NCBI RefSeq assembly: GCF_005144715.1
Contig: NZ_SWKR01000002.1
Span: forward strand, 620,001-684,000
Direction of reading: 5' to 3'
Source of the DNA: Sphingomonas baiyangensis
GTDB taxonomy: Bacteria > Pseudomonadota > Alphaproteobacteria > Sphingomonadales > Sphingomonadaceae
DNA: 64,000 bases
Shown: positions 35,001 to 44,397 of the stretch, one piece after another
How the letters are laid out: the number at the start of each line of letters is the position of its first letter
Numbering within the stretch: the stretch's first letter is position 1
Made by a program: the position numbers and the translations under genes
The notes under the pieces: generated by a model
The model's input: only the letters and a program-made list of their open reading frames with translations
The model's database searches: none
Told to the model about the DNA's origin: nothing

Positions 35001-36939
35001 GATCGATGACGATGCCGCGATCTTCGCCGGGTTCAACCCCAACTACAATACCGGCGACCGGCTGAGCGACGTCACCGGGGTGCTTAACTATGCCTTCAAC
35101 TATTATGAGGTGCTCGTCACCGAAGCGGTGACGCTGGTCGAGGACACGACGCTGACGCGCGAAACCGCCGACTTCGCCGGCGATGCAGACAATCTGACGA
35201 TCGCCAGCTACAATATCGAGGCGCTGGGCCCGAATTCGAGCGACTTCAACCTGTTCGCGCAGGACATCGTCTACAGCCTGCGCGCGCCCGACATCATCGG
35301 CGTGCAGGAGATCACCGGCGGCAGCGGTGACGTGCTGGCGACGAGCACCGCCGCGCTGCTGATCGCGGCGATCGAGGCCGAGGGCGGTCCGACCTATGCC
35401 TATGTCGAGGCGGCGAGCCAGTCGACCGGCGGATCGATCCGCAACGGCTTCTTCTACCGCGTCGATCGTGTCGACTATGTCGAGGGCAGCGCCTTCGCGC
35501 TCGAGGGCACGGCCTATCAGGGATCGCGCCAGCCGCAGATCGCCGACTTCGTGTTCAACGGCGAGATCGTGACGACGATCAACATTCACTCGACCTCGCG
35601 CATCGGCAGCGAGCCGCTGTTCGGCAATTCGCAGCCGCCGGTGAATGCGGGCGAGGCGGCACGCGCGGCACAGGCGGCGACCGTACTTGCTTATGTGAAC
35701 GAACAGCTTGCGGGCGATCCTTCGAAGAACTTCGCACTGCTTGGCGACTTCAACGGCTTCTATTTCGAGCCCGAGCAGACGCAGCTGACCGATGGCGGTG
35801 TGTTCACCAATCTGGCGACGCTGCTGCCCGAGGAGGAGCGCTACAGCTATGTGTTCGAGGGCAACAGCCAGCTGCTCGACAACATTCTGGTGACGGGCGG
35901 ACTGACGCTCAACGCGCGCTACGATTCGGTGCATATCAACGCCGAGTTCCGGCCCGCCGAGCGCAATTCGGACCATGATCCGCAGGTCGCCTCGCTGTTC
36001 ATTCCGGGTGCGAACGTCGCGCCGGTCGCGAACGACGACGGGTTTACGATCGACGAGGGCGAAACGACGGGCAATCTGGTACCGACGCTGCTCGCCAACG
36101 ACAGCGACGCCGACGGCAATGTGCTGACGATCGTCGCCGTCGATACGAGCGCCACGCGTGGCGACGTGTTCTTCGATGCCGAGACGCAGCAGCTGGTCTA
36201 TGTCGCCGACGGCGATATCGACATCGACACGGGCGAGGTGTTGGCGGACAGCTTCAGCTATACCGTGAGCGACGGGCGCGGCGGTACGAGCACGGCGAGC
36301 GTGCTGATCGACGTGAACGGCATCGACGAGACGCCCGTCGCGGTGCCGGGCGGCAATCGCGACGATGTGGTGGTGGGCGGTGGCGCCGACGATCGCCTGA
36401 ACGGCGGCAATGGCGACGATCAGGTGTTCGGCGGGCGCGGCGACGATCGGCTCGACGGCGGCAACGGTGACGACCGGCTTGATGGCGGCAGCGGCAACGA
36501 CATCCTGTTCGGCGGCAACGGCAGCGACACGCTGTCGGGCGGCAGCGGCAACGACCAGCTGCTGGGCGGCAACGGCGATGACGTGCTGAACGGCGGCGCC
36601 GGCGACGACCGGCTGACCGGCGGGTTCGGCAACGACCGTTTCGTGTTCACCGAGACGGGCGGCGTCGACACGATCGTCGACCTCAACCGCGGCGGAGTCG
36701 AGACGATCGACCTGTCGGCGATCGATGCCAATACGGGCGTCGCGGGCGAGCAGGACTTCACCTGGGTGGGTGATGCGGCGTTCAGCGGCACAGCCGGCGA
36801 GTTGCGCTCGGCGTTCGAGAATGGCCGCTGGGAGCTGACCGGCGATGTCGATGGCGACGGGGTCGCCGATTTCACCATCGTCACGAATGTCGAGGTGATC
36901 GAGGCGCAGGTGCTGCTGGCGACGCCGGTAGTGATGTGA
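32089..36939 (+). CDS. Secreted multidomain nuclease with RTX repeats (ExeM/NucH-like)
   Basis: A 1616-residue extracellular protein, probably a DNase for phosphate or nutrient scavenging. Order: N-terminal beta domain (1-205); lamin-tail domain (about 209-365) and Calx-beta (374-486); a second lamin-tail (495-653) and Calx-beta (657-777); OB-fold-like segment (777-1020, [15 protein letters not shown]); endonuclease/exonuclease/phosphatase domain (1037-1304); cadherin-like domain (1308-1414); RTX nonapeptides (1421-1518, GGNGDD type) that bind Ca2+; and a C-terminal type I secretion region. Catalytic motifs are SYNIEAL, IIGVQEI, GDFNGF and SDHDPQ. There is no Sec signal and only acidic residues, as expected for type I export. 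ATG 32089 follows GGGGAAG; GTG 32068 is less likely. Confidence 0.88.
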   Translation: MAITYHSLASGNFFQDWSNSELLVTDDDWSLVPSIMGYRGDALTGGTGVDPRTVIGSSDVVDINVDETNPDTFTSGGLSEFSGLADPVVAFQGSGTARAPYLVIHVDATGRENIVFTTRLRDIDGASTAVQPVAIQYRVGDTGDWINIAYVENANVGGDTTVNAELPAEANGQAQLQIRVLTTDAAGSDALIGIDDIGVTSDAAAPVLPWINEFHYDNVGTDVGEAIEIAGVAGTDLSGWTLVLYNGSNGQSYGTIALSGVIADQADGYGALSFAAPNLQNGAPDGFALIDPDGIVVEFLSYEGAMTATNGPAAGLTSTDVGVEQGNATEVGTSLQRKGTGTEGSDFTWAESSDDSFGAINDGQSFGTAPPAGAGELSIADVSMAEGNAGATNFMFAVSRSGGTAGAVSATWTITLDTASADDLGITELTGTVEFADGADSASILIPVFGDLDFEADETFTVTLSAPTGGATIGDGVATGTILNDDAAPPAADTNVFINELHYDNGGVDVGEAVEVAAAAGTDLTGWSLVLYNGGNGASYGTIALSGVVADQSNGFGTLSFLTPGLQNGAPDGIALVDASGSVVQFLSYEGSFVATNGPAAGMTSTDIGAAQEPPAGVGQSLQLKGVGSTADDFEWTSSTADSFGSVNDGQTFIAPTGTGQVSIRDVREAEGDAGTTDFTFVVRRAGGTGTAASVDYNVVLDGNADLADFASGAVFAGTVNFAVGQSQATITVAVQGDTVGEGNETFSVVLSNAQGNIDLFDAEATGTIVNDDVVTVSIGAIQGEGHVSAYVDQPVRTTGIVTAVDSNGYYLQDAVGDGNARTSDGIFVFTGGAPTVAVGDALEVTGTVSEFQAATAALSVTQIEPTSVTLLSQNNALPTAVRIGEGGVLPPNATIDDDGLTSYDPESDGIDFWESLEGMRVTIDAPIAVDNTNDFGETFVVASGGNGATGINDRGGITIADGDFNPERIQIDDDAAIFAGFNPNYNTGDRLSDVTGVLNYAFNYYEVLVTEAVTLVEDTTLTRETADFAGDADNLTIASYNIEALGPNSSDFNLFAQDIVYSLRAPDIIGVQEITGGSGDVLATSTAALLIAAIEAEGGPTYAYVEAASQSTGGSIRNGFFYRVDRVDYVEGSAFALEGTAYQGSRQPQIADFVFNGEIVTTINIHSTSRIGSEPLFGNSQPPVNAGEAARAAQAATVLAYVNEQLAGDPSKNFALLGDFNGFYFEPEQTQLTDGGVFTNLATLLPEEERYSYVFEGNSQLLDNILVTGGLTLNARYDSVHINAEFRPAERNSDHDPQVASLFIPGANVAPVANDDGFTIDEGETTGNLVPTLLANDSDADGNVLTIVAVDTSATRGDVFFDAETQQLVYVADGDIDIDTGEVLADSFSYTVSDGRGGTSTASVLIDVNGIDETPVAVPGGNRDDVVVGGGADDRLNGGNGDDQVFGGRGDDRLDGGNGDDRLDGGSGNDILFGGNGSDTLSGGSGNDQLLGGNGDDVLNGGAGDDRLTGGFGNDRFVFTETGGVDTIVDLNRGGVETIDLSAIDANTGVAGEQDFTWVGDAAFSGTAGELRSAFENGRWELTGDVDGDGVADFTIVTNVEVIEAQVLLATPVVM
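36350..36640 (+). repeat. RTX-coding tandem repeats
   Basis: Imperfect 27-base tandem units inside the nuclease gene encoding the glycine/aspartate-rich nonapeptide GGxGxDxLx about ten times. They form a calcium-binding beta roll in type I secreted proteins. They explain the repetitive DNA here; this is not a CRISPR array. Confidence 0.9.
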
Positions 36940-36967
36940 GGGCGGGCGGGGGCGCCTGCCGCCCCCG

Positions 36968-38401
36968 TCAGCGCGGCACGTAGAGACGAAAGCGAGGGCT
37001 GGTGAGCGCGACGCGCCGCCAGCCCTCTTTTTGTGCCCATGCCTCTAGTGGCCGGTCGAGCGCGGGGTCGCCCGCCGACCATTCGGCCTCGCCGCCGATG
37101 AGGATGGCAGCCGGCCCCCAGATGCCGCGCGGGCCGAACTGCGCCGCCAGCGTCGGCGGTGTCACGATCCGCCGCGCCTGCTGGTCGCGCGGAGACAGCA
37201 GCGCGGGACTGCGCCATGCGAACGGCCCGGCTGCGAAACGGCGATCGGGCGGGCGCCCCGAGGCGGCGAGATATTGCGGCGCGAGGCTGGCGACGGGGCC
37301 GCGCACGCCGGCGTCGTCGAGCGCGCGGGCGATGGCCGCACTGTCGCGCATCGCCCGCGGCATGGCAGGGCGCGAGCTCAGCATCGCCTCGATCGAGGGG
37401 GCCAGCCCGGCACAAGCGAAGACGATCGCGGCGATCCGCGCGCCGCGGCCGGGCGGGCGGTGCGTCCATGCGAGCGCCAGCCGCGCGAACAAGGGCGGCA
37501 GCGCGGGCAGCAGATATTGGCGCCATGTCGGCGTCGGCAGCAGCGCGGCGATCAGCCCGGCGACGACGAGCAGGTCGAGCAGCCGTGCCGCCGGTGTCGT
37601 CGTGCGATGCCGCGCGGCGAGGAGGATCGCGAGCAGCGCGGGGCCGAGCGCGAGGAACTTGACGGCATCGATCGCCTTTGCCGCGAGCGAGAGCTTCCAC
37701 GGCCGCGCCACATAGAAATCGGCAGGCGCGCGCGCGGGGAAGTCGAACACGCCGAACGTGAAGCCCGCCGGCGACAGCGTCCAGGCGAAGGCGACGAGCA
37801 GTGTGGGGAGCAGCGCACCGAGCGCGATCCATCCGGGTGAGTGGCGGCGCGCGAACAGCGCGTGGATACCGAAGGCGATCGCCGGGAGCGCGAAGCTGAC
37901 CTTGGCGGCGGCGGCGGCGGCGAACAGAAGTCCCGCGCCGAATGCGCTGCCTGCCGAAGCTCTGGGCGCGAGTGCCAGCGCGATGCCACCAGCGAGTAGC
38001 GCGCCGGGCAGCGCATCGTTGCGCGCCATCGCGCCGCTGAACAGCAGCGCATCGCAGCAGGCCAGCAGCGCGGCAGCGGCAAGAGCGGCGGGCCGGCTGG
38101 CACCTGCATGGATGGCGGCGAGCCAGGTGCATGCAACGGTCGCCGCGGCGAGCAGCGCGTTGACCAGCCGCAGCCCCGGCCATGCCCATTCGCCGAACAG
38201 GGCCGCGAGCGGCGCGAACAGCCAGGGCTGCAGCGGCGGCTGAAGGTACGCGAAGTCGCGATAGGGCAGCCAGTCGCGCGCGAGGATCGCGGCGGCGACA
38301 TACTGGCTTTCGTCATGATCGACCGGCCGCGCCATCGCCAGCGCGGCGAACAGCGCGAAGAGGACGAGCAATGCGGGGAGGGGGCGCAAGCGGACGGCCA
38401 T
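36968..38401 (-). CDS. GT39/ArnT-like membrane glycosyltransferase
   Basis: A 477-residue integral membrane protein with about eleven helices. After the first helix (PALLVLFALFAALAMA) comes RPVDHDESQYVAAAILARDWLPYRDFAYLQPPLQPW, the Asp-containing first periplasmic loop of polyprenyl-phosphate-sugar-dependent transferases (GT-C fold, Pmt/ArnT-like). The C-terminal 130 residues form a soluble periplasmic domain. It is predicted to transfer a lipid-linked sugar to an envelope acceptor; the substrate is unknown. ATG 38401 is chosen because upstream codons lack family character and run towards pepN. It ends 28 bases from the convergent nuclease stop. Confidence 0.8.
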   Translation of the reverse strand: MAVRLRPLPALLVLFALFAALAMARPVDHDESQYVAAAILARDWLPYRDFAYLQPPLQPWLFAPLAALFGEWAWPGLRLVNALLAAATVACTWLAAIHAGASRPAALAAAALLACCDALLFSGAMARNDALPGALLAGGIALALAPRASAGSAFGAGLLFAAAAAAKVSFALPAIAFGIHALFARRHSPGWIALGALLPTLLVAFAWTLSPAGFTFGVFDFPARAPADFYVARPWKLSLAAKAIDAVKFLALGPALLAILLAARHRTTTPAARLLDLLVVAGLIAALLPTPTWRQYLLPALPPLFARLALAWTHRPPGRGARIAAIVFACAGLAPSIEAMLSSRPAMPRAMRDSAAIARALDDAGVRGPVASLAPQYLAASGRPPDRRFAAGPFAWRSPALLSPRDQQARRIVTPPTLAAQFGPRGIWGPAAILIGGEAEWSAGDPALDRPLEAWAQKEGWRRVALTSPRFRLYVPR

Positions 38402-38438
38402 CGACGCGCTGTATCGAACGCCGTGCTCTCTCGCGATG

Positions 38439-41030
38439 CTATTCGAGGCTTTTCGACACCTGTTCGAACATGTCGCGGCTGATACCGGGTACCGCAAGGA
38501 TGCGCTCGAGCGCGCCACGCATCGCCTGCGCCCGCTCGGCATCGAAGCGCCGCCAGCGGCCGAGTGCGGGAACCAGCTTGGCGGCGGTCTGTGGGTTGAG
38601 CTTGTCGAGCGCGATCAGCTGATCGGCAACGAAGGCATAGCCGCCGCCGCCCGCTGTGTGGAAGGCGCGCTGGTTGACGCTGAAAGCGCCTACGAGCGCG
38701 CGTGCGCGATTGGGGTTGGCGAGCGTGAAGTCACGATGCTGCGCCAGCTCGATCACGCGGTCGAGCGTGCCGTCGCGCGTGGCCAGCGCCTGAGTGGAGA
38801 ACCATTTGTCGAGCACCAGCGCATTGTCCGAATAGCGATGGTAGAAGATGTCGAGCGCGGCCTCGCGGCAATCGGCATCCGAATTTACGAGCGCGGTGAG
38901 CGCGCCCTGCCGATCGGTCATGTTGTCGGCGGCTTCGAACTGGGCGAACGCGATCTCGGGTGCGTCGGGCGCGCCCGATGCCATGACATAGCCGAGCGAC
39001 ACGGTGCGCAGCCGTCGCGCACCCTTGGCGGCGGGCGAATATTCGAAGCGGTTCGCGTGCGCGCCTTCATAGGCGGCGCGCCAGTCGGCGGCAAGGCTCT
39101 GCGCCAGATCGCGCCGCAGCGCCTCGCGCACGCGATGGATCGCTTCGGGGTCGACCATGGCCATCTGGTCGCCGATGAAGCTTTCGGACGGCAGCAGCAC
39201 CGCCTCGGCGATGAACGCGGCATCGAGCGCGCGGTCGCGCAGCGTGGCGCGCACCGCCGCGATGACCGCACCATGATCGGCGCGGCCCTGCGTGACGCCG
39301 AGCACCAGCGTATCGAGCATCAGCTGCTGGATCGCCTCGTAGCGCGCGAACGGATCGTCGTCATGCGCCGACAGGAATGCGAGGTCGGCGGCGGGGCGAT
39401 TGGCATCCACGATCACCGGCGCCGAGAAGCCCCGGTTGATCGACAGCACGGGCCGCTCGCTCACGCCTTCGAACACGATCTCGGCGGTTTCGTCACGCAA
39501 CTCGACGAGCTGCTCGGCGGCGAGCGGCGCGGCGGTTTCGGCGCCGAAGAGCTTGATGCGCAGCGGCAGCGCCATCGGTTGCTTGACGGGCTGGCCGGGC
39601 GTTGGCGGTACGCTCTGGCGCAGCGAGAGGCGCGCGCGGCCATCGCCGGGTTCATGCGACAGCAGCGCCTGCACGCGCGGCGTGCCCGCCTGGCTGTACC
39701 ACAGGCGGAACTGGGCGAGATCGGCGCCCGAGGCATCTTCCATCGCGCGCACGAAATCCTCGACGGTGGCGGCAGTGCCGTCATGCCGGTCGAAATAGAG
39801 GTCGGCGCCCTGCCGGAAGCGCTCGGCCCCCAGCATTGTGTGCATCATGCGGATGACCTCGGCGCCCTTGTTGTAGATCGTCGCGGTGTAGAAGTTCGAG
39901 ATTTCCTGATATTCGTCGGGGCGGACGGGATGCGCGAGCGGCCCGGCATCCTCGGGAAACTGCGCCGCGCGCAAGGAGCGCACGTCCTCGATCCGCTTGA
40001 CCGCCGGCGATCCCTGATCGGCGGAGAATTGCTGGTCGCGCAGCACGGTGAAGCCCTCCTTGAGGCTCAGCTGGAACCAGTCGCGGCAGGTGACGCGGTT
40101 GCCCGACCAGTTGTGGAAATACTCGTGCGCGACGACGGCGGCGACGGCGTCGTAATCGTAATCGGTGGCGGTATCGGGGTCGGCGAGGATGTAGCGGCTG
40201 TTGAAGATGTTCAGCCCCTTGTTCTCCATCGCGCCGAAGTTGAAATCGTCGACCGCGACGATGTTGAATACGTCGAGGTCGTATTCGCGGCCATAGACCT
40301 GCTCGTCCCAGCGCATCGCGGTTTCGAGCGCGTGGAGCGCGTGGTCGGTCTTGGCGAGATCGGGGGCGCGCACCCAGATGGCGAGCGATACCTCGCGTCC
40401 CGAGCGCGTGACGAAGCCGGTGCGGTTGGCGACGAGATCGCCCGCCACCAGCGCGAACAGATAGGACGGCTTGGGGAAGGGATCGTGCCACTCGGCGAAA
40501 TGGCGACCGCCGGCGAGGTCGCCCGAGGCCACAGGGTCGCCGTTCGACAGCAGGATGGGATAGCGCGCCTTGTCGGCCTCGAGGCGGACGCGGTAGCGCG
40601 TGAGGATGTCGGGCCGGTCGGGGAACCAGGTGATGCGGCGGAAGCCCTCGGCCTCGCATTGCGTGCACAGCAGTCCACCCGAGGCGTAGAGCCCCATGAG
40701 CTGCGTATTGCGCTCGGGCGCCAGCGCGACTTCGGTCTCGATCTCGTGCGCGTCGCCCGCGAGCGCGATCGAAAGCTGCTCGCCGGCAAATACGGGGTCG
40801 ACCGCAGCACCATCGACCCGCAGGGCGAGAAGCTCGAGCCCGTCGCCATCGAGCAGCAGCGGGAGGTCGTGCGCGCCGTTGCGCTCGACCTTCAGCGTCG
40901 CGCGGACGATGGTGCGCGCGGGATCGAGCGTGAAATGCAGCGCGAGATCGGGCACCAGCCAGGCGGGCGGCGCATAATCGCCACGCCGGACGACACGGGG
41001 CTGGGCGGAGGCGGAAAGTGCATCGAGCAT
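38439..41030 (-). CDS. pepN: Aminopeptidase N (M1 family)
   Basis: A zinc aminopeptidase of 863 residues acting on cytoplasmic peptides. The exopeptidase motif GAMENKGLNIFN, the zinc motif HEYFHNWSGNR and the downstream Glu (LSLKEGFTVLRDQQFSAD) are intact. A proton-donor Tyr region (NFYTATIYNKGAEVIRMMH) and the E. coli-type C-terminal helical domain to VSKSLE follow. Length matches the gammaproteobacterial-type PepN (about 870). ATG 41030 (MLDALSASAQPRVVRRGDY) is chosen over longer frames. It is followed after 37 bases by the GT39-like gene on the same strand, probably co-transcribed. Confidence 0.95.
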   Translation of the reverse strand: MLDALSASAQPRVVRRGDYAPPAWLVPDLALHFTLDPARTIVRATLKVERNGAHDLPLLLDGDGLELLALRVDGAAVDPVFAGEQLSIALAGDAHEIETEVALAPERNTQLMGLYASGGLLCTQCEAEGFRRITWFPDRPDILTRYRVRLEADKARYPILLSNGDPVASGDLAGGRHFAEWHDPFPKPSYLFALVAGDLVANRTGFVTRSGREVSLAIWVRAPDLAKTDHALHALETAMRWDEQVYGREYDLDVFNIVAVDDFNFGAMENKGLNIFNSRYILADPDTATDYDYDAVAAVVAHEYFHNWSGNRVTCRDWFQLSLKEGFTVLRDQQFSADQGSPAVKRIEDVRSLRAAQFPEDAGPLAHPVRPDEYQEISNFYTATIYNKGAEVIRMMHTMLGAERFRQGADLYFDRHDGTAATVEDFVRAMEDASGADLAQFRLWYSQAGTPRVQALLSHEPGDGRARLSLRQSVPPTPGQPVKQPMALPLRIKLFGAETAAPLAAEQLVELRDETAEIVFEGVSERPVLSINRGFSAPVIVDANRPAADLAFLSAHDDDPFARYEAIQQLMLDTLVLGVTQGRADHGAVIAAVRATLRDRALDAAFIAEAVLLPSESFIGDQMAMVDPEAIHRVREALRRDLAQSLAADWRAAYEGAHANRFEYSPAAKGARRLRTVSLGYVMASGAPDAPEIAFAQFEAADNMTDRQGALTALVNSDADCREAALDIFYHRYSDNALVLDKWFSTQALATRDGTLDRVIELAQHRDFTLANPNRARALVGAFSVNQRAFHTAGGGGYAFVADQLIALDKLNPQTAAKLVPALGRWRRFDAERAQAMRGALERILAVPGISRDMFEQVSKSLE

Positions 41031-41143
41031 GGCTAGCGAGGTAGGCGGTATGGCGCCGCGCGGCAATGGCGCAGACGCGCGGTTGGCGGACGCGGCAAGC
41101 GATGCTAGGCCGGGTGGTGACACCTGATACGAAGAGGCGCCCG

Positions 41144-42799
41144 ATGGTTCGCAAGTCGATGTTGTTGCTCGCAATTTCCTGCTCGTCGATGGCGCTGGCG
41201 CAGCAGGCGCCGCAACCGGCTGCGGTCGAGGCGACGGCGTTGCCACCCGAGCAGGCGGCGATGAAGGCGCATGTGATGTTCCTCGCCTCCGACGCGATGC
41301 AGGGACGCGAGGCCGGGACGTCGAGCTACGACGTCGCGGCGCAGTATGTGGCGTCGCAATTTTATTCGGCCGGACTGAAGCCGGCAGGCACCGATGGCAG
41401 CTATCTGCAGGACGTGCCGCTGCTGCGCTACAAGCCGGCGAGCGAGGGCAGTTTTGCCTATGCGCCGCGCGGCGGCGCGCCGACGGCGCTGCGCTTCGGC
41501 GCCGACTATATCCCCGGCGCCGATCCGACGCGCGCCGAGACGGTGGTCGATGCGCCGGTGGTGTTCGTCGGCTACGGGGTCGATGCGCCGCAGTTCAAGC
41601 GCGACGATTATGCGGGCGTCGACGTGAGGGGCAAGATCGTGGCGTTCTTCGCAGGGGCGCCGGCGAACCTGCCGGGCGAGGAGCGCGCGCATTTCGGCAA
41701 TACCGCGAACAAGGCGGTTACGGCGCAGGCGAAGGGCGCGGTCGGCTATGTCGTGCTCGAATCGCCGACGAGCGCGAAGGTGCGTCCGTTCGCGCGGCAG
41801 GCCGAGAGCTATGCCGATGCGCGGATGACGTGGGCGCGGCCCGACGGCAGCGGCTTCTTCGCGGCGCCTGACACGCCGGGGCTGGGCAGCCTGAGCATGA
41901 CGGGTGCCGAAAAGCTGTTCGCCGGTGCGCGCACGCCCTGGGCCGAGGTGGTGAAGACCGCCGAGAGCCCGCAGGCCGCGTTCCGCGCGGTCGAACTGCC
42001 GGGACGGCTTTCGGTGAAGCTCGCGACGACGACCGAGCCGGTGACGAGCTACAATGTCGCGGGGATGCTCGAAGGCAGCGATCCCAGGCTCAAGAACGAA
42101 GTCGTCGTGCTCACCGCGCATCTCGACCATGTCGGCGTCGGCACGCCAAAGGACGGCGATGCGATCTACAACGGCGCGATGGACAATGCTGTCGGCATCG
42201 CCGCGATGATCGAGGAAGCCAAGCGCTTCAAGGCATCGGGCCAGCCGCCGAAGCGCAGCATCCTGTTCCTGGCGGTCACCGCCGAGGAGAAGGGGCTGGT
42301 GGGCGCCGATTATTTCGCGCGCAATCCCTCGATCGCCAAGGAACGGCTGGTCGCCAACGTCAATCTCGACATGCCGATCATCACCTACAAGTTCGAGGAC
42401 GTCATCGCCTTCGGCGCGCAGCGATCGACGCTGGGGCAATATGTGATGAACGCGGCGCAGAAGCTGGGCGTGACCTTCTCGCCCGATCCGATGCCCGAAC
42501 AGGGGCTGTTCACGCGCAGCGACCATTATCGCTTCGTGCAGCAGGGCATCCCCTCGGTATTCCTGTGGCCGGGCACCAAGGGGCCGGGCAAGGCGGCGGT
42601 CGATGCGTTCTTCGCGCAGCATTATCACCAGCCCTCGGACGCGCTGGGGCAGAACCCGGCGATCGACTGGGAATCGGGCGCGCGCTTTATCGAGGCGAAC
42701 TACATGATCGCGCGCGAGATCGCCGATGCGCCCGAGCGGCCGCGCTGGAACAAGGGCGACTTCTTCGGCACGCTGTATAACGGCCACGGCGCGCGGTGA
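41144..42799 (+). CDS. M28 family metallopeptidase (first of a tandem pair)
   Basis: A secreted zinc aminopeptidase-like protein of 551 residues. Signal peptide ends near MALAQ. An N-terminal region is followed by a PA-like insert (about 125-260) and the M28 catalytic domain. Zinc ligands are in TAHLDHVGVG, NGAMDNAVGIAAM, VTAEEKGLVGADYF, NLDMPI and HYHQPSD. It precedes a diverged copy with a GTGA stop/start overlap. It is divergent from pepN, placing three peptidase genes side by side (38439-44385), which suggests a peptide-scavenging locus (inference). Confidence 0.92.
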   Translation: MVRKSMLLLAISCSSMALAQQAPQPAAVEATALPPEQAAMKAHVMFLASDAMQGREAGTSSYDVAAQYVASQFYSAGLKPAGTDGSYLQDVPLLRYKPASEGSFAYAPRGGAPTALRFGADYIPGADPTRAETVVDAPVVFVGYGVDAPQFKRDDYAGVDVRGKIVAFFAGAPANLPGEERAHFGNTANKAVTAQAKGAVGYVVLESPTSAKVRPFARQAESYADARMTWARPDGSGFFAAPDTPGLGSLSMTGAEKLFAGARTPWAEVVKTAESPQAAFRAVELPGRLSVKLATTTEPVTSYNVAGMLEGSDPRLKNEVVVLTAHLDHVGVGTPKDGDAIYNGAMDNAVGIAAMIEEAKRFKASGQPPKRSILFLAVTAEEKGLVGADYFARNPSIAKERLVANVNLDMPIITYKFEDVIAFGAQRSTLGQYVMNAAQKLGVTFSPDPMPEQGLFTRSDHYRFVQQGIPSVFLWPGTKGPGKAAVDAFFAQHYHQPSDALGQNPAIDWESGARFIEANYMIAREIADAPERPRWNKGDFFGTLYNGHGAR

Positions 42800-44385
42800 T
42801 CGCGCGCGCGATCGCCGGGCTCGCCGCGGCGGCGCTGCTCGCGGCGGGTGCGCGCGCCGACGACCGGCCGCTCGGCGCCGATGCGGCGGCGGTGCGCGCG
42901 CATGTGGCTGTGCTGGCCGACGACGCGCTGAAGGGCCGCGCGGCGGGCACGCCCGAATATGAGAAGGCCGCCGACTATGTGATCGCGCAGATGGCGGCGG
43001 CGGGTCTTTCGCCTGCCGGGACGAATGGCGACTGGCGCCAGCCGGTGACGCTGGTGGCGGCGCGAGCCACCGGCGGCGAGGGGTCGCTGCTGCGCGGCTC
43101 GCGTGCGACGCGCCTTGTTCCGGGCCACGACGTTGCGCTGCTGCCCCACTGGGAGATGGCCGAGCGCAAGACCGAGGGCGAGGTGGTGTTCGCCGGCCAT
43201 GGCGTGATCGACCCGGCGCGCGGGGTCGACGACTATCGCGGGCTCGACGTGAAAGGGCGGATCGTCGCGATCCTGCTTGGCACGCCCAACGGGCTCGAGG
43301 ACGATGTTGCGGCGCATTACGGCAATCGCGACGTCAGGGCCGAGCTGGCGGCGCGCAACGGTGCTGTGGGTATCCTATTCATCGAAGATGCGGGGCGCGA
43401 GGCGTTCGCCGCGACGGCGCGGGCAGCCACGGGACCGCGCGTGCGCTGGGCGCCGCCGGCGGGGGGAGGCGCCGCACCGATCCCGCAACTGGCGGTGCTG
43501 GGCGAGGCGGGGGCGGCAAAGCTGTTCGCCGGATCGCCGATCGCATGGGCGAAGGTCCGCGCCGCCGAGCGTGCGCGCACCGCGCTGCCGACGGGCGCGC
43601 TTGGAAGGACGGCGCGCTTCCGGCAGCTGAGCGAGCAGGCGCGCATCGCCAGCAACAATGTGGTGGGGCGGCTGGCGGGGAGCGATCCGGCGCTGGCCGG
43701 CGAGCATGTGGTGCTGACCGCGCATCTCGACCATGTCGGCGTCGGCGAACCGGTGGCGGGCGACGCGATCCACAACGGCGCGGTCGACAATGCGATCGGC
43801 GTCGGCGCGATGATCGAGGTGGCGCGCCGCTTCCAGCGCGAGGGCCGGCGCCCGCGCCGCAGCCTGTTGTTCGTCGCGCTCACCGCCGAGGAAGCGGGGC
43901 TGCTGGGGTCGGACTATTTCGCCAACCACCCGACGGTGCCGCGTGAGGGGCTGGTGGCGAACGTCAATATCGACATGCCGATCCTGACCTATGCCTTTCA
44001 GGACATCGTGGCGTTCGGCGCGGGGCGATCGAGCATCGGGCCGGTGCTGGCGCGCGTGGCGAAGGCGCAGGGCATCGCCGTCACTGCCGATCCGCAGCCC
44101 GAGGAAGCGTTCTTCGTGCGCAGCGACCATTACAGCTTCGTGCGCGCCGGCATCCCCTCGGTCGCGATCGACACCGGGCCGGCGGGGCCGGGGGCGGCGG
44201 CGACGGCAGTGTTTCTCGAGCGGCACTATCACCAGCCGTCGGACGAGATCGGCCTGCCGATCGACTGGGATGCTGCCGACCGCTTCGTCATGCTGCATCA
44301 CGCGCTGGTGGCCGAGCTTGCCGACGGGCCGCGGCCGAAATGGAATGCGGGCGATTACTTCGGGACGGTCTATGGGCGGCAGTGA
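42796..44385 (+). CDS. M28 family metallopeptidase (second of a tandem pair)
   Basis: A 529-residue paralogue of the preceding protein. Signal peptide MIARAIAGLAAAALLAAGARA. The same zinc-ligand blocks are present: TAHLDHVGVGEP, NGAVDNAIGVGAM, LTAEEAGLLGSDYF, NIDMPI and HYHQPSDEIG. It starts with GTG at 42796, overlapping the upstream stop, so translation is coupled. Both end with a similar KWNAGDYFGTVY / RWNKGDFFGTLY tail, so they arose by gene duplication. The PA-like insert is the most diverged part, so substrate range may differ. Confidence 0.92.
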   Translation: MIARAIAGLAAAALLAAGARADDRPLGADAAAVRAHVAVLADDALKGRAAGTPEYEKAADYVIAQMAAAGLSPAGTNGDWRQPVTLVAARATGGEGSLLRGSRATRLVPGHDVALLPHWEMAERKTEGEVVFAGHGVIDPARGVDDYRGLDVKGRIVAILLGTPNGLEDDVAAHYGNRDVRAELAARNGAVGILFIEDAGREAFAATARAATGPRVRWAPPAGGGAAPIPQLAVLGEAGAAKLFAGSPIAWAKVRAAERARTALPTGALGRTARFRQLSEQARIASNNVVGRLAGSDPALAGEHVVLTAHLDHVGVGEPVAGDAIHNGAVDNAIGVGAMIEVARRFQREGRRPRRSLLFVALTAEEAGLLGSDYFANHPTVPREGLVANVNIDMPILTYAFQDIVAFGAGRSSIGPVLARVAKAQGIAVTADPQPEEAFFVRSDHYSFVRAGIPSVAIDTGPAGPGAAATAVFLERHYHQPSDEIGLPIDWDAADRFVMLHHALVAELADGPRPKWNAGDYFGTVYGRQ

Positions 44386-44397
44386 GGCCGGCGGACG

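Noticed and set aside
33766..35976. 736-codon minus-strand frame opposite the nuclease
   Set aside because: Shadow of the modular nuclease gene; no signal peptide, motif or ribosome site.
36350..36640. Short tandem repeats resembling a CRISPR array
   Set aside because: The repeats are contiguous 27-base units in frame, encoding RTX nonapeptides; there are no spacers and no cas genes.
38436..41036. 866-codon plus-strand frame opposite pepN
   Set aside because: Antisense shadow; the minus frame has HEYFHNW and GAMEN and full family length.
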